Shown here one piece after another: positions 8,746 through 20,476 of a stretch of 64,000 nucleotides of DNA. The notes below the pieces were generated by a model. That model was not told the DNA's origin, searched no databases, and saw nothing but the letters and a program-made list of their open reading frames with translations. How positions within the stretch are numbered: position 1 is the stretch's first letter; each line of letters opens with the position of its first letter. Origin of the DNA: Akkermansia muciniphila (lineage in GTDB: Bacteria > Verrucomicrobiota > Verrucomicrobiia > Verrucomicrobiales > Akkermansiaceae); contig NZ_JABDHQ010000007.1 in assembly GCF_018709685.1 (NCBI RefSeq), forward strand, positions 62,001 to 126,000. The letters run 5' to 3'. The translations under genes were made by a program, and so were the position numbers.

Positions 8746-9966
8746 TTATTCTTCCGTTTCCTTGTCCGGGGAGCCGGGCGCGTCACCGAAGGCGGGGAGG
8801 GATACGTTCGCCTCCTCCTTCATGTGCTGCCGCTTGTAATGGATGGCGGAGCCCACGGCATGGGCGGCGATGGCCGCGCCCGCGCCCGCTACGCCCACCG
8901 CGCCGATCACGTTGGCGGAGGCCTCCACGCCGAAGCCGTTCACGTTCGGCAGCGTCTTGTAAAAGGGAGTCATGCGGTCAAAGAAGTACAGCTCCGTACA
9001 GCCGATGCAGGGGTGGCCGGACTGGATGGGGAAGCTGACGCCCCCGTTCCACTTCACGATGGGGCAGGGGGAGAACGTATCCGGTCCCTTGCAGCCCACC
9101 TTGTACAGGCAGAAGCATTCCCGCGCGTTCTCGTCGTCAAACACGTTGACGAACTGGCCGGCGTCAAAGTGGGCGCGGCGCGGGCAGTTGTTATGGATGC
9201 GGGTGCCGTACGCCATCAGCGGGCGCGTTTCCAGGTCGCACTCCGGAGCGCGGTCAAAGGTGAGGATGTACATGATGACGGCGGTAATCACGTCCCCGAT
9301 GGGCGGGCAGCCCGGCACGTTGATGACCGTGCGGTCCGTCAGGATGTCCCGGATGCCCACGGCCCCGGTGGGGTTGGGGCGGGCGGCCTGGATGGAGCCG
9401 AAGTACGCGCAGGAGCCCACCGCCAGGATGTAGGAGGCATTCTCCGCGCAGTGGCGCAGCATGTGCTCCACCGTATCCCCGGCCACGGTGCAGTACACCC
9501 CGCCGTCATTGAGCGGAACGGAACCGTTGATGACCAGGATATGGGGTTCCTTGATCGCCTCTTCCAGGGCGGCGTTGGCCGCGTCCCCGGAGGGAGCCAT
9601 CAGAAGCTCCACGTAAGGCATGGAGACGGCGGAAAGCACCATGTCCCCGATCTCCTCATTATAACTGCGGATGGTGCTTTCCAGGCACCCGGTGCACTCC
9701 TGGAGCTGGAGCCAGATGACCACCGGGCGTTTCAGGGCGGCCATCTTGTCCGCAATCTCCTGGGCGTTGGAAACGCCTCCGGTCACGGTGGCGACGCCCA
9801 TCAGGGCAATCATCTTCAGGCACCACTTGTTGAACTCACGCCGACTGACGCCGCGCCGCTCCATGTGTTCCCCCAGGGTCTCCCCCGGGCGCCAGGTGGT
9901 TAATATCTCATGGTTCAGGGAGGCCTGCTCCGCCTCCTGCATGGAAGGTTGCTGAGTGCGCTTCAT
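8746..9966 (-). CDS. hyaA: [NiFe]-hydrogenase small subunit with Tat signal
   Basis: The iron-sulphur electron-transfer subunit of the uptake hydrogenase. A twin-arginine motif (SRREFNK) precedes a hydrophobic stretch, and cleavage is expected near VSNA-QE. Cluster ligands are visible: CTGC for the proximal cluster, GSCAYFGS, PGCPP, and the distal/medial set ending SGHPCIGC. A C-terminal hydrophobic helix (GAVGVAGAGAAIAAHAVG) anchors it in the membrane. The proximal region lacks the two extra cysteines of oxygen-tolerant enzymes. The ATG at 9966 was chosen over an in-frame GTG at 10002, which would sit in the probable promoter; Met codons at 9942 and 9864 are alternatives. Confidence 0.95.
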   Translation of the reverse strand: MKRTQQPSMQEAEQASLNHEILTTWRPGETLGEHMERRGVSRREFNKWCLKMIALMGVATVTGGVSNAQEIADKMAALKRPVVIWLQLQECTGCLESTIRSYNEEIGDMVLSAVSMPYVELLMAPSGDAANAALEEAIKEPHILVINGSVPLNDGGVYCTVAGDTVEHMLRHCAENASYILAVGSCAYFGSIQAARPNPTGAVGIRDILTDRTVINVPGCPPIGDVITAVIMYILTFDRAPECDLETRPLMAYGTRIHNNCPRRAHFDAGQFVNVFDDENARECFCLYKVGCKGPDTFSPCPIVKWNGGVSFPIQSGHPCIGCTELYFFDRMTPFYKTLPNVNGFGVEASANVIGAVGVAGAGAAIAAHAVGSAIHYKRQHMKEEANVSLPAFGDAPGSPDKETEE

Positions 9967-10003
9967 GTGCGTGGTCCAAGTAAATCGTTTCCATTTAGAC
10001 ACG

Positions 10004-10034
10004 ATTTTAAGGAAATGCGATCAATATTTTCCAA
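10004..10034 (-). promoter_or_regulatory. Candidate promoter of the hydrogenase operon
   Basis: On the minus strand TTGGAA is followed after 19 nt by TAAAAT (18 nt to TTAAAA). Transcription would begin near 9997, about 30 nt before the chosen hyaA start. The spacing is slightly long, so this is tentative. Confidence 0.4.
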
Positions 10035-10050
10035 TTTCTCCGGGCGCCCG

Positions 10051-11532
10051 TTACCAGGACCAGACGTTCTGGACCTGGAACACCACGGCCGTCTGGCCCC
10101 TGCGGCCGTTCACGGGATTCTTGACGAGCTGAATATCAGGCTGGAGCGTCATGGTGGGCGTGACCTGCGCCACGTACGTCAGTTCAATGCCGTATTCATT
10201 CTTGTTCACGTACGGGCCGTTCTTTTTGGCGCCCTGCTGCCAGAGGAAGCCCAGGCCCAGGTACCCGTCATTGGAAGCTCCCTTGCCCCGGAAGGGGGAG
10301 AGAAGAACCAGCCCGGTGGTGGCTGCCACGCGCACGCCGGTCAGCGTGGCGGCGTCATCACTGGCCCAGCCGCCGCGGAAGAACCAGCCCAGGTGGCTGG
10401 CGCGGCCCAGCTGCTGCTGGAAGTTCACGGCCACGCCGCCGCCGTTGTCCCCGCCGCTGGTGGTGAAGAAGGGCTGGAGGCGGTACACGCCGGAACCCAT
10501 GCCGCAGAAGTCCTCCGCCACGTAGCCGAATTCAAGCACGTTCGTCCAGTTGTCCGAGTTCAGGTTCCTGAACGGATTGTGGTTCTGGGTCATGTTGTTG
10601 GCGGCGGTGGCCCCCATCACATAAAAGGAGGTGGTAGGCTGCCACGCGAAATGGAACCCCAGGGAATTATCCGTCAGAGGGAGCATGGGATTGTTGCCGA
10701 AAACGCTGTTGGTCAAGTTATTGTTGTGGGAGTTGGCGTAGGCGTTGTGGTCCATGTAGTTGGTGGTGTCCAGCTGGCCCGCCATCAGCAGGAGCTTGCC
10801 GCCCGCGCCCACCCACGCCAGGCTCAGGTTGCTGAGGTGGGGGTCCGGCCCCTGGAAGGAGCTGGTGGGGTTCTGGAGGGAGCCCAGCGTGGTGGCGGGG
10901 CCCTTGTTCCCTTCATTGAAGTCAAAGCCGTTGCCGAAGTCGAACTCGGAGGCCAGGTACAGGCCGCTGCCCGTGGAATTGTTGCGGAAAATGGTGATGT
11001 TGGTCAGCAGGGAGCCGTTGTAGGAGGGGAAATCCGTCTTCCCCTCCAGGCCGCCGCCCGTCAGGCCCGTGTAGTTGAAGCCGAACTGGGCGGAATAGGT
11101 GATGCCGTATCTGGACAGGGCGGTCTTGATCTTTTGCGCCCCGGTGGAAATCATGTCTTCACGGATCCAGGCGTTCGGTTCCGCGCAGGTATTGCCGAAG
11201 ACGTAGGAACTGTCCAGGTACGGCATCATCTTGAGCGGCTTGGCCGCAAACCATTCAATGCCGGGTGTGGAGGGCCTGGCCTCATGCTGGAGCAGTACGC
11301 TGGGCTTGGTGGGAACGCCGGGCGTCCTCTTGGTGATTTGTTCTTCCGGGCGCATGCCCTTCAACAGGCTTGGGCTTATTTCCCGGCCTTCCAGCGTTTT
11401 CACGCGCAGGCCGCGTTCCGTGTTCAGATAGGGAGGAGTGGTCGTGACCGGAGGGGCCTGCTGGGCCAGGACGGGATCGCAGGAGGTGACGACGGCAGCG
11501 GCGCACAAGGTGGGGAGCATGACATGTTTCAT
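10051..11532 (-). CDS. OprB-like outer-membrane porin
   Basis: A 493-residue outer-membrane beta-barrel resembling carbohydrate-selective porins of the OprB family. An N-terminal signal peptide (about 23 residues, ending LAQ) precedes a Pro/Thr-rich linker of about 75 residues. After that come many short amphipathic strands separated by Gly/Asn-rich turns. The family-like ending (DIQLVKNPVNG, then a C-terminal strand ending in Trp) fits OprB proteins. It is about 50 bp upstream of the hydrogenase promoter region and points the same way, but probably has its own transcript. The solute it carries cannot be told from sequence. Confidence 0.8.
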   Translation of the reverse strand: MKHVMLPTLCAAAVVTSCDPVLAQQAPPVTTTPPYLNTERGLRVKTLEGREISPSLLKGMRPEEQITKRTPGVPTKPSVLLQHEARPSTPGIEWFAAKPLKMMPYLDSSYVFGNTCAEPNAWIREDMISTGAQKIKTALSRYGITYSAQFGFNYTGLTGGGLEGKTDFPSYNGSLLTNITIFRNNSTGSGLYLASEFDFGNGFDFNEGNKGPATTLGSLQNPTSSFQGPDPHLSNLSLAWVGAGGKLLLMAGQLDTTNYMDHNAYANSHNNNLTNSVFGNNPMLPLTDNSLGFHFAWQPTTSFYVMGATAANNMTQNHNPFRNLNSDNWTNVLEFGYVAEDFCGMGSGVYRLQPFFTTSGGDNGGGVAVNFQQQLGRASHLGWFFRGGWASDDAATLTGVRVAATTGLVLLSPFRGKGASNDGYLGLGFLWQQGAKKNGPYVNKNEYGIELTYVAQVTPTMTLQPDIQLVKNPVNGRRGQTAVVFQVQNVWSW

Positions 11533-11918
11533 ATAGACAATCAGACAAGGCGGCGCCCGGAAGTGTCATAACTCAATTGAAAAGCTGACACGAATACCTG
11601 TTTTTTACCGTCTTTCCGGAAAAAGGGAAAACAGATTCCCTCCGTAGATGCGTGCGGAGTACTGAATCCGCCGCCAGATTCCGGGCTTGGGAGGAAAGGT
11701 TTTTTCCCGGCTTTTGTGCATATAAAATCCGGCAGGCGGAGAAGGGATTCTTTTTTAGAATGGCGTACGGGGGCAGCGGATTGATGGACGGAACGGGCCC
11801 CGTGGATGGAATATGGGAAGAGAGGAAGCGTCCACAGGCGGGTTCCCGAATATAAAAGGGCCGTTCCGGTTGTCCGGAACGGCCCTGAAGGTAAAGGAGG
11901 GTTTTGGAACCCTGGTGA
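11533..11918. other. 386-bp intergenic region upstream of the porin and downstream of purA
   Basis: No credible gene. It holds the purA terminator at its right end and, close to the porin start, an operator-like repeat at 11563-11591: GTGTCA and TGACAC arms 17 nt apart around the palindrome TCAATTGA. The middle part (about 11640-11850) shows nothing I can name. Confidence 0.6.
11851..11885 (-). terminator. purA terminator
   Basis: A perfect 12-bp stem (11858-11869 with 11874-11885) with a 4-nt loop. On the minus strand it is followed by TTTTATA, just downstream of the purA stop. Confidence 0.85.
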
Positions 11919-14701
<2,783 letters not shown>

Positions 14702-14730
14702 GGAAAACGGGGGAACCGGGTCTGGATTGG

Positions 14731-16155
14731 TCAGTTGGTGGCGGGAAGAAGGCTGCGGGTGGCGTCGCTCATCCACCCGGAATACAGCAGTTTGTCAATG
14801 ATGACGGACTGGCCGCCGGGCAGGTCCGCCGGATAATGGATGAGCACGCAGGCGCGCACGGGGCCGTTGTAAAGGAGCTTGGTCAGTTCCAGGGCCAGGG
14901 GGGAATACCTGTCCACGTACGCGTTCAGGCGTTCGCCGTTGGGGAATTCAAGGTTGAAGCTGATGTAGGCCGTGCTGCGGTAGCTTTCCGGGGAGGACTC
15001 CTCCAGGAAGGGCGCCTGGTAAAGGCCGGACATGCTGAGGGCTATCCTGACGGGAACGGGCGTAGAGGGCCTCTTGGCTTCCAGCTCCGCCGGGAGCATG
15101 GGGGAATAACCTTCCCACGCCTCCCAGTCCAGCTTCCATTTGGCGGAATCCCGGTCATACAGGAAGACGGCGGGGCGCATGGTGTTGTCATCCATCAGCA
15201 CGGAGATTTGGAGCAGGTCTCCGTTCTTGGAGCTCTTGCCCGCTTCCTGCGGCAGGTAGTCCTTATACCGCCCGTAAGCGGCCCAGTGCTTCATTTTGGG
15301 ACGCGTGGCGGCGGGGTCCATCACGTAGTTGAGCCTCTCTTCATCTGATTTGGCCATGCAGTACAGGGCCAGTTGATTCATGGCCGCCGTGATGTGGGCG
15401 GACACGGTTTCCGCCTCCCGGTCATCCCCGCTGCGGGAGCGGGAGGCCAGGCGGTACTGCTGTTCCCTCTGCTGGAGTTCTCTCAGCAGTTCCTTGTTCA
15501 CCTCCGGGGAGAAATCCGCTTCATGGTCCACAAACCGGTCGGAAATGTTCAGAATCTTGGAGCTTTCCGCTTCCATGTCCCTGCCGCGCAGGAACATGAC
15601 CACGCCCAGGGAAGCCAGCACCAGGCCTGCGACCAGCAGCCAGATGTGCCAGGTGGGGCGGCGCTCCGTGTGCGCGGCCTCCATGGCGGTGGGCTTGTAT
15701 TCCGGTTCCGCCTGCGCCAGGGAGGCGCTGCGGGCAGTGGTGATGGCGGGGGCGGCGTTCCCCTGTTCCTTGCGTTTGCGGATTTTTGTGGTGTGTTCCG
15801 CAGGAACGGGAACCGGGGTTCCGGAAGCGGGGATGCTGCGCCTGTCCGCCTTTTTTTGAGGGGCCAGGGCGGATGCGGAAGAGGGGCTCTTTTCCTCCGG
15901 CTGCGCGGAGTTCTGCGGAAGGGAGGGTTCAGGTTCCGGGGTCTGTGCCGGGAGGGCGGCCGCCCGTTCTTGTGGCGCCTGTGCGGGCTTTTCCTCCTGT
16001 GTCGGGGCTGCGGCCTCCTTTTCCTTCCGGGCCGTGACCTGGGCGGAACAGATGGGGCAGGTGACCTGGCGTCCCAGAGAAGACGTTTCCACGGCAAAGA
16101 GGTTGCCGCATGACGGGCAGGTGCAGGCTACCGTATCCTGGGATGGGGAGGGCAT
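14731..16155 (-). CDS. Zinc-ribbon, single-pass membrane protein of unknown function
   Basis: A 474-residue protein. The N-terminus carries two CxxC pairs (C13-C16, C33-C36) forming a zinc-ribbon of the kind that begins many poorly characterised membrane proteins. A long Pro/Ala/Glu/Lys-rich cytoplasmic linker follows (about 40-160). One transmembrane helix lies near 168-190, then a short Glu/Arg-rich helical stretch and a C-terminal extracytoplasmic domain of about 250 residues. I do not recognise that last domain. It is 15 bp downstream of the PBP gene and 29 bp upstream of the next gene, so it is likely in an operon with a cell-wall enzyme. Confidence 0.75.
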   Translation of the reverse strand: MPSPSQDTVACTCPSCGNLFAVETSSLGRQVTCPICSAQVTARKEKEAAAPTQEEKPAQAPQERAAALPAQTPEPEPSLPQNSAQPEEKSPSSASALAPQKKADRRSIPASGTPVPVPAEHTTKIRKRKEQGNAAPAITTARSASLAQAEPEYKPTAMEAAHTERRPTWHIWLLVAGLVLASLGVVMFLRGRDMEAESSKILNISDRFVDHEADFSPEVNKELLRELQQREQQYRLASRSRSGDDREAETVSAHITAAMNQLALYCMAKSDEERLNYVMDPAATRPKMKHWAAYGRYKDYLPQEAGKSSKNGDLLQISVLMDDNTMRPAVFLYDRDSAKWKLDWEAWEGYSPMLPAELEAKRPSTPVPVRIALSMSGLYQAPFLEESSPESYRSTAYISFNLEFPNGERLNAYVDRYSPLALELTKLLYNGPVRACVLIHYPADLPGGQSVIIDKLLYSGWMSDATRSLLPATN

Positions 16156-16170
16156 GGGTGAAAAAAGAAG

Positions 16171-18696
16171 TTACAGGTGGATGAATTCCGGAACGGGGAT
16201 GTTGATGGGCTTGGGCGCCGGGAGCGTGATGTTCGTGTCCGCGTGGTCCTGGGAAACGGGGTCCGCGGAAAGGGCCTGCGCCTCCGGCACGTTCTCTCCC
16301 GCGCTCAGCAGTTCAAAGTTGCGGTTGGCCGGCGCCTGGTTCACCTCCGTGTGGTAGGGGTCGTTCCCTTGGAGAATGGCCTTGGTGGGCAGGATGGGCG
16401 GCAGGGGGAGAATGCGGGTTTGCGCCGTGAAGGGGGAAACGGGGGCGGAAACATCCTCCCCGTGCAGGTCGCAGAAGGGAAGGCTGGAATCCCCCTTGCG
16501 GAGGTATTCAAACATGGTGTGGCGGCGGTACTTCTTGTCCACCGGGTCAATGTCGTAACAGCTGTGGGTGGCCCTTTTCCCGGTGGTCAGGCAGATTTCC
16601 ACCCGCTCCACGCTGGAGGGCGGGGCCAGTTCCCCGGCGGGGAACAATTGCTCCGCCGTGGTCATGGCCGTACCCAGCACGGGGGCGCAGGTGTCTGAAG
16701 AAAAGGCCCCGTTGTAAATGGGCTTTTTCCCTTCCAGGAAGCCCACCCAGATGCCGCAGGTGACGCGGCTGTCATAGCCGAACAGCCAGTTGTCCGCAAA
16801 ATCGTACGTGGTGCCCGTCTTCACGCCGCCCTTGAAATCCTTGGGCAGGTACGGGGCCACGCGCTGGGCGGAGCCGCTTTTCAGGGAAGAGTGCAGGATA
16901 TTGTGGAGCTGGAAGGCCGTGGCGGTGGAGGCGGCCCCCTTCCGTACCTGGGAATTGTTCCGGGTTTCAATGGCCTGGGTGGACTCCCAGATCAACTGGC
17001 CGTTCTCGTCCTCAATCCTGTCCAGGTAATAAATGTCCTGCGGGCGGGAGCCGCCGTTCGGGATGGCGGTGTAGGCCAGCGTCATCTCCTTCAGGGAGGC
17101 GGGTTCCGTGCCCACGAAAATCTTGGGGCGGTAAACGGGATTCACCTCCGTGCTCCCCGCTTCCCGCACGGGCTTGCGGATGCCGAAATCCGTCAGCTTT
17201 TTCACGAACGGCGCCGTGCCCATGTCCATGCCCATGCGCAGGGAGGCGGCAATCTTGGAGGCGGACAGGCCGCGGTGGGCCGTAATCATGCCCTCATAAC
17301 GGTTTTTGGAGCTTTCCGCGCCCCACTCACCCAGGATGCCTTCCGACCCGCCGATGCCCGTCAGGCGGTTGTCAATGGCATCATCCAGAATGTGGGTGAC
17401 GGGGCTTTTGCCCGTGTCAAAGGCCGTGGCGTAAAGGAAGGGAAGCACGGCTGTGCCGGTGGGGCGGGCGCCGTCCTTGATGGCGTCATACTGCCGCTTG
17501 GTATAGTCGCGCCCGCCGTGGTACGCCAGAACGGCGCCGGACTGGTTGTCCACCACCAGGACGGCTCCTTCCAGGTAGCGCGGCTTGTCCCCGGAAGCGC
17601 TGTGGTAATCCGCGGCCTTCTGGTGGCGGTAGCCGGGGCGCTGTTCAATATTTTCCAGGGCCTGTTCCAGGGCTTTTCCCGTGGCCTCCTGAAGCTTCCT
17701 GTCAATGGTAGTGTAAATCTTGAGCCCGGCGGCATTCACGCGCTCCTCCCCCAGGTAGGCGGTGATTTCCGCGGAAATGCGGTCGTAAATGTGGGAAACG
17801 CCGCGTTTCAGCGGTTTGGAATCCAGCCCCAGGTCCATGGCGGAAAGGCGTTCCGCTTCATCCGCCGTGATGTACTTTTCCTTGGCCATGCGGTTGAGCA
17901 CGTGGTTGCGCCATTTCAGGTTGCTTTCCGGATTGTTGAGGGGGGAAAGGCCGTTCGGGTTCTTAATCAGGGCGGCGATGGAAGCCGCCTCCCGCGTGGT
18001 CAGGTCCGCAGGCTCCTTGCCGAAGTAGCCCAGGGAGGCGGCGCGGATGCCGTAGAACCCGCTGCCGAAGTAGACGCGGTTCAGGTAAAACTCCAGCACC
18101 TGGTCCTTGCTGTACCGTTCCGTAATGCGGCGCGCCAGGGCTATTTCCACAAACTTGCGGCCAAAGCTGCCTTCATTCCTGGCCTTGGCCCGGTTCTTCA
18201 GGTCATACGCGTTTCTGGCCAGCTGCTGGGTAATGGAGGAGGCGCCCTGGTTGGCGTCCCCGCTGTTATGGAGGTATTCCTTCGCCGCGCGCAGAATCCC
18301 CAGGAAATCGTAGCCCGGATGTTCCCGGAAGCGGGAATCCTCCTGGGCGATCAGCGCGTTAATCATGGCCGGAGAAATCTTTTCCAGCGTGACGTAACTG
18401 CGGTTCTCCACGTAAATGCGGCCTATTTCCTCCCCGTTCCGGTCATAAATAATGCTGGGTTTTTCCAGGTCGTTGATGCGTTCCAGGTCAAACTCCGCCG
18501 CCCAGTTGTCATAGCGCTTCCAGGCCATCATGAAGCCGAAGTAGCCTACGGCCCCGCCGATGACCGCCATGACCAGGCACCACAGGATCAGCTTCTTGAC
18601 AAAGCTCCAGAATCGTTTCCGGGGCTTCGCCTTGGGTTGGCGCCTTTTGTTGGCCTGCATGTGCCTGCGCGGAGCTTGTGAACTTAATTCAGCCAT
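16171..18696 (-). CDS. PBP1-type peptidoglycan glycosyltransferase with degenerate transpeptidase site
   Basis: An 841-residue class A penicillin-binding-protein homologue. A basic cytoplasmic tail and one membrane helix (about 33-57) precede an intact GT51 domain: the catalytic Glu in EDSRFREHPG, then GASSITQQLARN and the typical YSKDQVLEFYLN block. The second domain aligns with PBP transpeptidases and keeps KTGT (K626). Where the nucleophile motif SxxK should be, in the GSNIKPFLY context of PBP1A, the protein reads GTAVLPFLY. Ser is replaced by Thr415 and Lys by Leu418. Glycan polymerisation is therefore predicted but cross-linking is doubtful. The start at 18696 was preferred because an upstream in-frame extension crosses the promoter. 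Confidence 0.9.
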   Translation of the reverse strand: MAELSSQAPRRHMQANKRRQPKAKPRKRFWSFVKKLILWCLVMAVIGGAVGYFGFMMAWKRYDNWAAEFDLERINDLEKPSIIYDRNGEEIGRIYVENRSYVTLEKISPAMINALIAQEDSRFREHPGYDFLGILRAAKEYLHNSGDANQGASSITQQLARNAYDLKNRAKARNEGSFGRKFVEIALARRITERYSKDQVLEFYLNRVYFGSGFYGIRAASLGYFGKEPADLTTREAASIAALIKNPNGLSPLNNPESNLKWRNHVLNRMAKEKYITADEAERLSAMDLGLDSKPLKRGVSHIYDRISAEITAYLGEERVNAAGLKIYTTIDRKLQEATGKALEQALENIEQRPGYRHQKAADYHSASGDKPRYLEGAVLVVDNQSGAVLAYHGGRDYTKRQYDAIKDGARPTGTAVLPFLYATAFDTGKSPVTHILDDAIDNRLTGIGGSEGILGEWGAESSKNRYEGMITAHRGLSASKIAASLRMGMDMGTAPFVKKLTDFGIRKPVREAGSTEVNPVYRPKIFVGTEPASLKEMTLAYTAIPNGGSRPQDIYYLDRIEDENGQLIWESTQAIETRNNSQVRKGAASTATAFQLHNILHSSLKSGSAQRVAPYLPKDFKGGVKTGTTYDFADNWLFGYDSRVTCGIWVGFLEGKKPIYNGAFSSDTCAPVLGTAMTTAEQLFPAGELAPPSSVERVEICLTTGKRATHSCYDIDPVDKKYRRHTMFEYLRKGDSSLPFCDLHGEDVSAPVSPFTAQTRILPLPPILPTKAILQGNDPYHTEVNQAPANRNFELLSAGENVPEAQALSADPVSQDHADTNITLPAPKPINIPVPEFIHL

Positions 18697-18742
18697 GAAG
18701 ATGAAACAGGGTGGGTCCCGGGAGAGGAAAAAACGTGCGGAA

Positions 18743-18771
18743 ATCCTAGCGTATTCCCGTTTGTTTAGCAA
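18743..18771 (-). promoter_or_regulatory. Candidate promoter of the PBP gene
   Basis: On the minus strand TTGCTA, a 17-nt spacer and TAGGAT, about 47 nt upstream of the chosen start codon. Confidence 0.5.
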
Positions 18772-18842
18772 TACCGTACACTGCCGGCGAGAGAAAAAAG
18801 AAGGCATGCGCCCGTGGAGCCTCCCGGAACGCTCCGGGCCGC

Positions 18843-19418
18843 CTACTGGTCCTGTACGGCGTTAAAGATGTTGCCGGCCCTGGTGAGGCCGTACTCCATG
18901 GTGTACACCACGGCGTCCGTGGCCTTGCCCAGCATCACGTCCAGAAGCTCGCGCTCCTCCGGGCGGAATTTGCCCAGCACGTGGCCGATCATCTCCCCCT
19001 TGCCGCGCGGCAGGCCGATGCCGAAGCGCAGGCGCGGGAATTCCTGGGTGCCCATGTGGGCGATGAGCGACTTGAGGCCGTTGTGGCCTCCGGCGGAGCC
19101 TTTTTCCCGCAGTTTCATGACGCCCAGCGGAAAATCCACCTCATCATGGATGACGAACACGCTGCGCGGGTCCAGCTTGAAGAAGCGCATCATGGGCCCT
19201 ACGCACAGGCCGGATTCATTCATGAAGGTGGACGGCTTCACCAGCAGGACGCCGGGGCCTGCCGCCAGCTCGCACTTGCGCTGTTTGTCCGCCTTGAACG
19301 CGCAGCCCCACCGGACGGCCAGGCGGTCCAGCACCATGAAGCCCGCGTTATGGCGGGTGTCCTCATAAGTCCTGCCCGGATTGCCCAGGCCCACGATCAT
19401 TTTAACGGGTGCGTCCAC
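18843..19418 (-). CDS. pth: Peptidyl-tRNA hydrolase
   Basis: A 191-residue enzyme that frees tRNA from peptidyl-tRNAs released during translation. The family opening is clear: MIVGLGNPGRTYEDTRHNAGF, with catalytic H23 and the neighbouring Asn. PSTFMNESG, FVIHDEVDFPLG and GSAGGHNGLKSL follow in the expected order. The length is normal for bacterial Pth. It stands between the DUF58 gene and the PBP gene on the same strand. The Met at 19418 could be replaced by the Met six codons later, which is where many family members begin. Confidence 0.97.
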   Translation of the reverse strand: MDAPVKMIVGLGNPGRTYEDTRHNAGFMVLDRLAVRWGCAFKADKQRKCELAAGPGVLLVKPSTFMNESGLCVGPMMRFFKLDPRSVFVIHDEVDFPLGVMKLREKGSAGGHNGLKSLIAHMGTQEFPRLRFGIGLPRGKGEMIGHVLGKFRPEERELLDVMLGKATDAVVYTMEYGLTRAGNIFNAVQDQ

Positions 19419-19536
19419 GAGATGAAAAATGGGAAAAAAGGAATGAAAGCCACCGCATTTCCGGCTGAGGAAAGCGCGCTGGAATCCTGCACCCGTTCCG
19501 CGGAAGGATCAACCGTTCCGTGAGACAGCCGGGAGG

Positions 19537-20439
19537 TTATCTCCCCGCTTTCTTCTTCTGCCTGCCCATCAGGAACCCGGTCAGCACGTCCTCCAGGGCG
19601 TCTCCGGTCCTGATCAGGCGGTAGTCCGCGTTAATGTCCGTGCAGATGCGGCGCGTCTCTTCCAGGTAATTGGCCACGATGGAGCGGTACTCGTCCGCGA
19701 TCAGGTCCGGCTCCGTAATCAAGGAGCCGCCGCCCTCCATGTCCACAAAGCGGATGGGGCGGTCAAAGTCAAAATCAATCTCCAACTGGTCCACCAGATG
19801 GAACACGGCCACGTCATGCTTGCGGAAGTGGAGGTGCCGGAGGGCGTTCTTGAGCTCCTCCGTATCCGTGAACAGGTCGGAAAAAATCAGCACCAGGGCG
19901 CGGCGGCTGACGCGCTCCGCCAGTTCATGCAGGGTCTCCGCCAGCACGGTTTCCCCCTTGGGGTAATGCGTATCCATCTGGCTGATGAGCACGTTCAGAT
20001 GGGCGGGGCGGCGAGAGGCCGGAATGTGCAGCGTGGCGCCGTCCTTCGTCTGCCGGGAAAAGCTCAGCCCCACGGCGTCCCCCTGGCGGATGGCGATGTA
20101 AGCCAGGTTGGCCGCCAGCCTGCACGCGCGCATGTACTTGGACTCCACCTGCTCCGGGTGGTAATTCATGGAGCCGGAAAGGTCCATGACGATGTAGGCG
20201 CGCAGGTTGGTATCCGCCTCAAACTCCTTGATGTAATACCTGTCCGACCGAGCGTACGCCTTCCAGTCCAGGCGGCGCGTATCGTCCCCGGAAACGTACT
20301 TGCGGTACTCCGCAAACTCCACGGAGGAGCCGCGGTTGGCGCTCCTGTGGCGGCCGGAGACGTTTCCCGTCATGCTGTGGCGCGCCTCCAGGGGAAGGTT
20401 CCCCAGGCGGCTTAGCAGGTCATGGTTCAGGTACTTCAT
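19537..20439 (-). CDS. DUF58 / von Willebrand A-like protein
   Basis: A 300-residue protein of the DUF58 family, which is normally encoded beside MoxR ATPases and thought to act with them in assembling or inserting metal or cofactor complexes. The family stretch SSVEFAEYRKYVSGDDTRRLDWK is split across residues 39-60. The MIDAS-type metal site DLSGS lies at 86-90. The start at 20439 gives the family N-terminus (MKYLNHDLLSRL); the in-frame extension upstream overlaps the moxR gene. No membrane segment is visible. The partners of this MoxR/DUF58 pair are not evident locally. Confidence 0.88.
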   Translation of the reverse strand: MKYLNHDLLSRLGNLPLEARHSMTGNVSGRHRSANRGSSVEFAEYRKYVSGDDTRRLDWKAYARSDRYYIKEFEADTNLRAYIVMDLSGSMNYHPEQVESKYMRACRLAANLAYIAIRQGDAVGLSFSRQTKDGATLHIPASRRPAHLNVLISQMDTHYPKGETVLAETLHELAERVSRRALVLIFSDLFTDTEELKNALRHLHFRKHDVAVFHLVDQLEIDFDFDRPIRFVDMEGGGSLITEPDLIADEYRSIVANYLEETRRICTDINADYRLIRTGDALEDVLTGFLMGRQKKKAGR

Positions 20440-20476
20440 GGGAGGGCAGGGAAAGGGTGGGATGACGCGGGGGCGG

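Noticed and set aside
8746-9966. Possible oxygen-tolerant (Hyd-1 type) hydrogenase
   Set aside because: Gene order fits, but both extra proximal-cluster cysteines are replaced by Gly and Ser.
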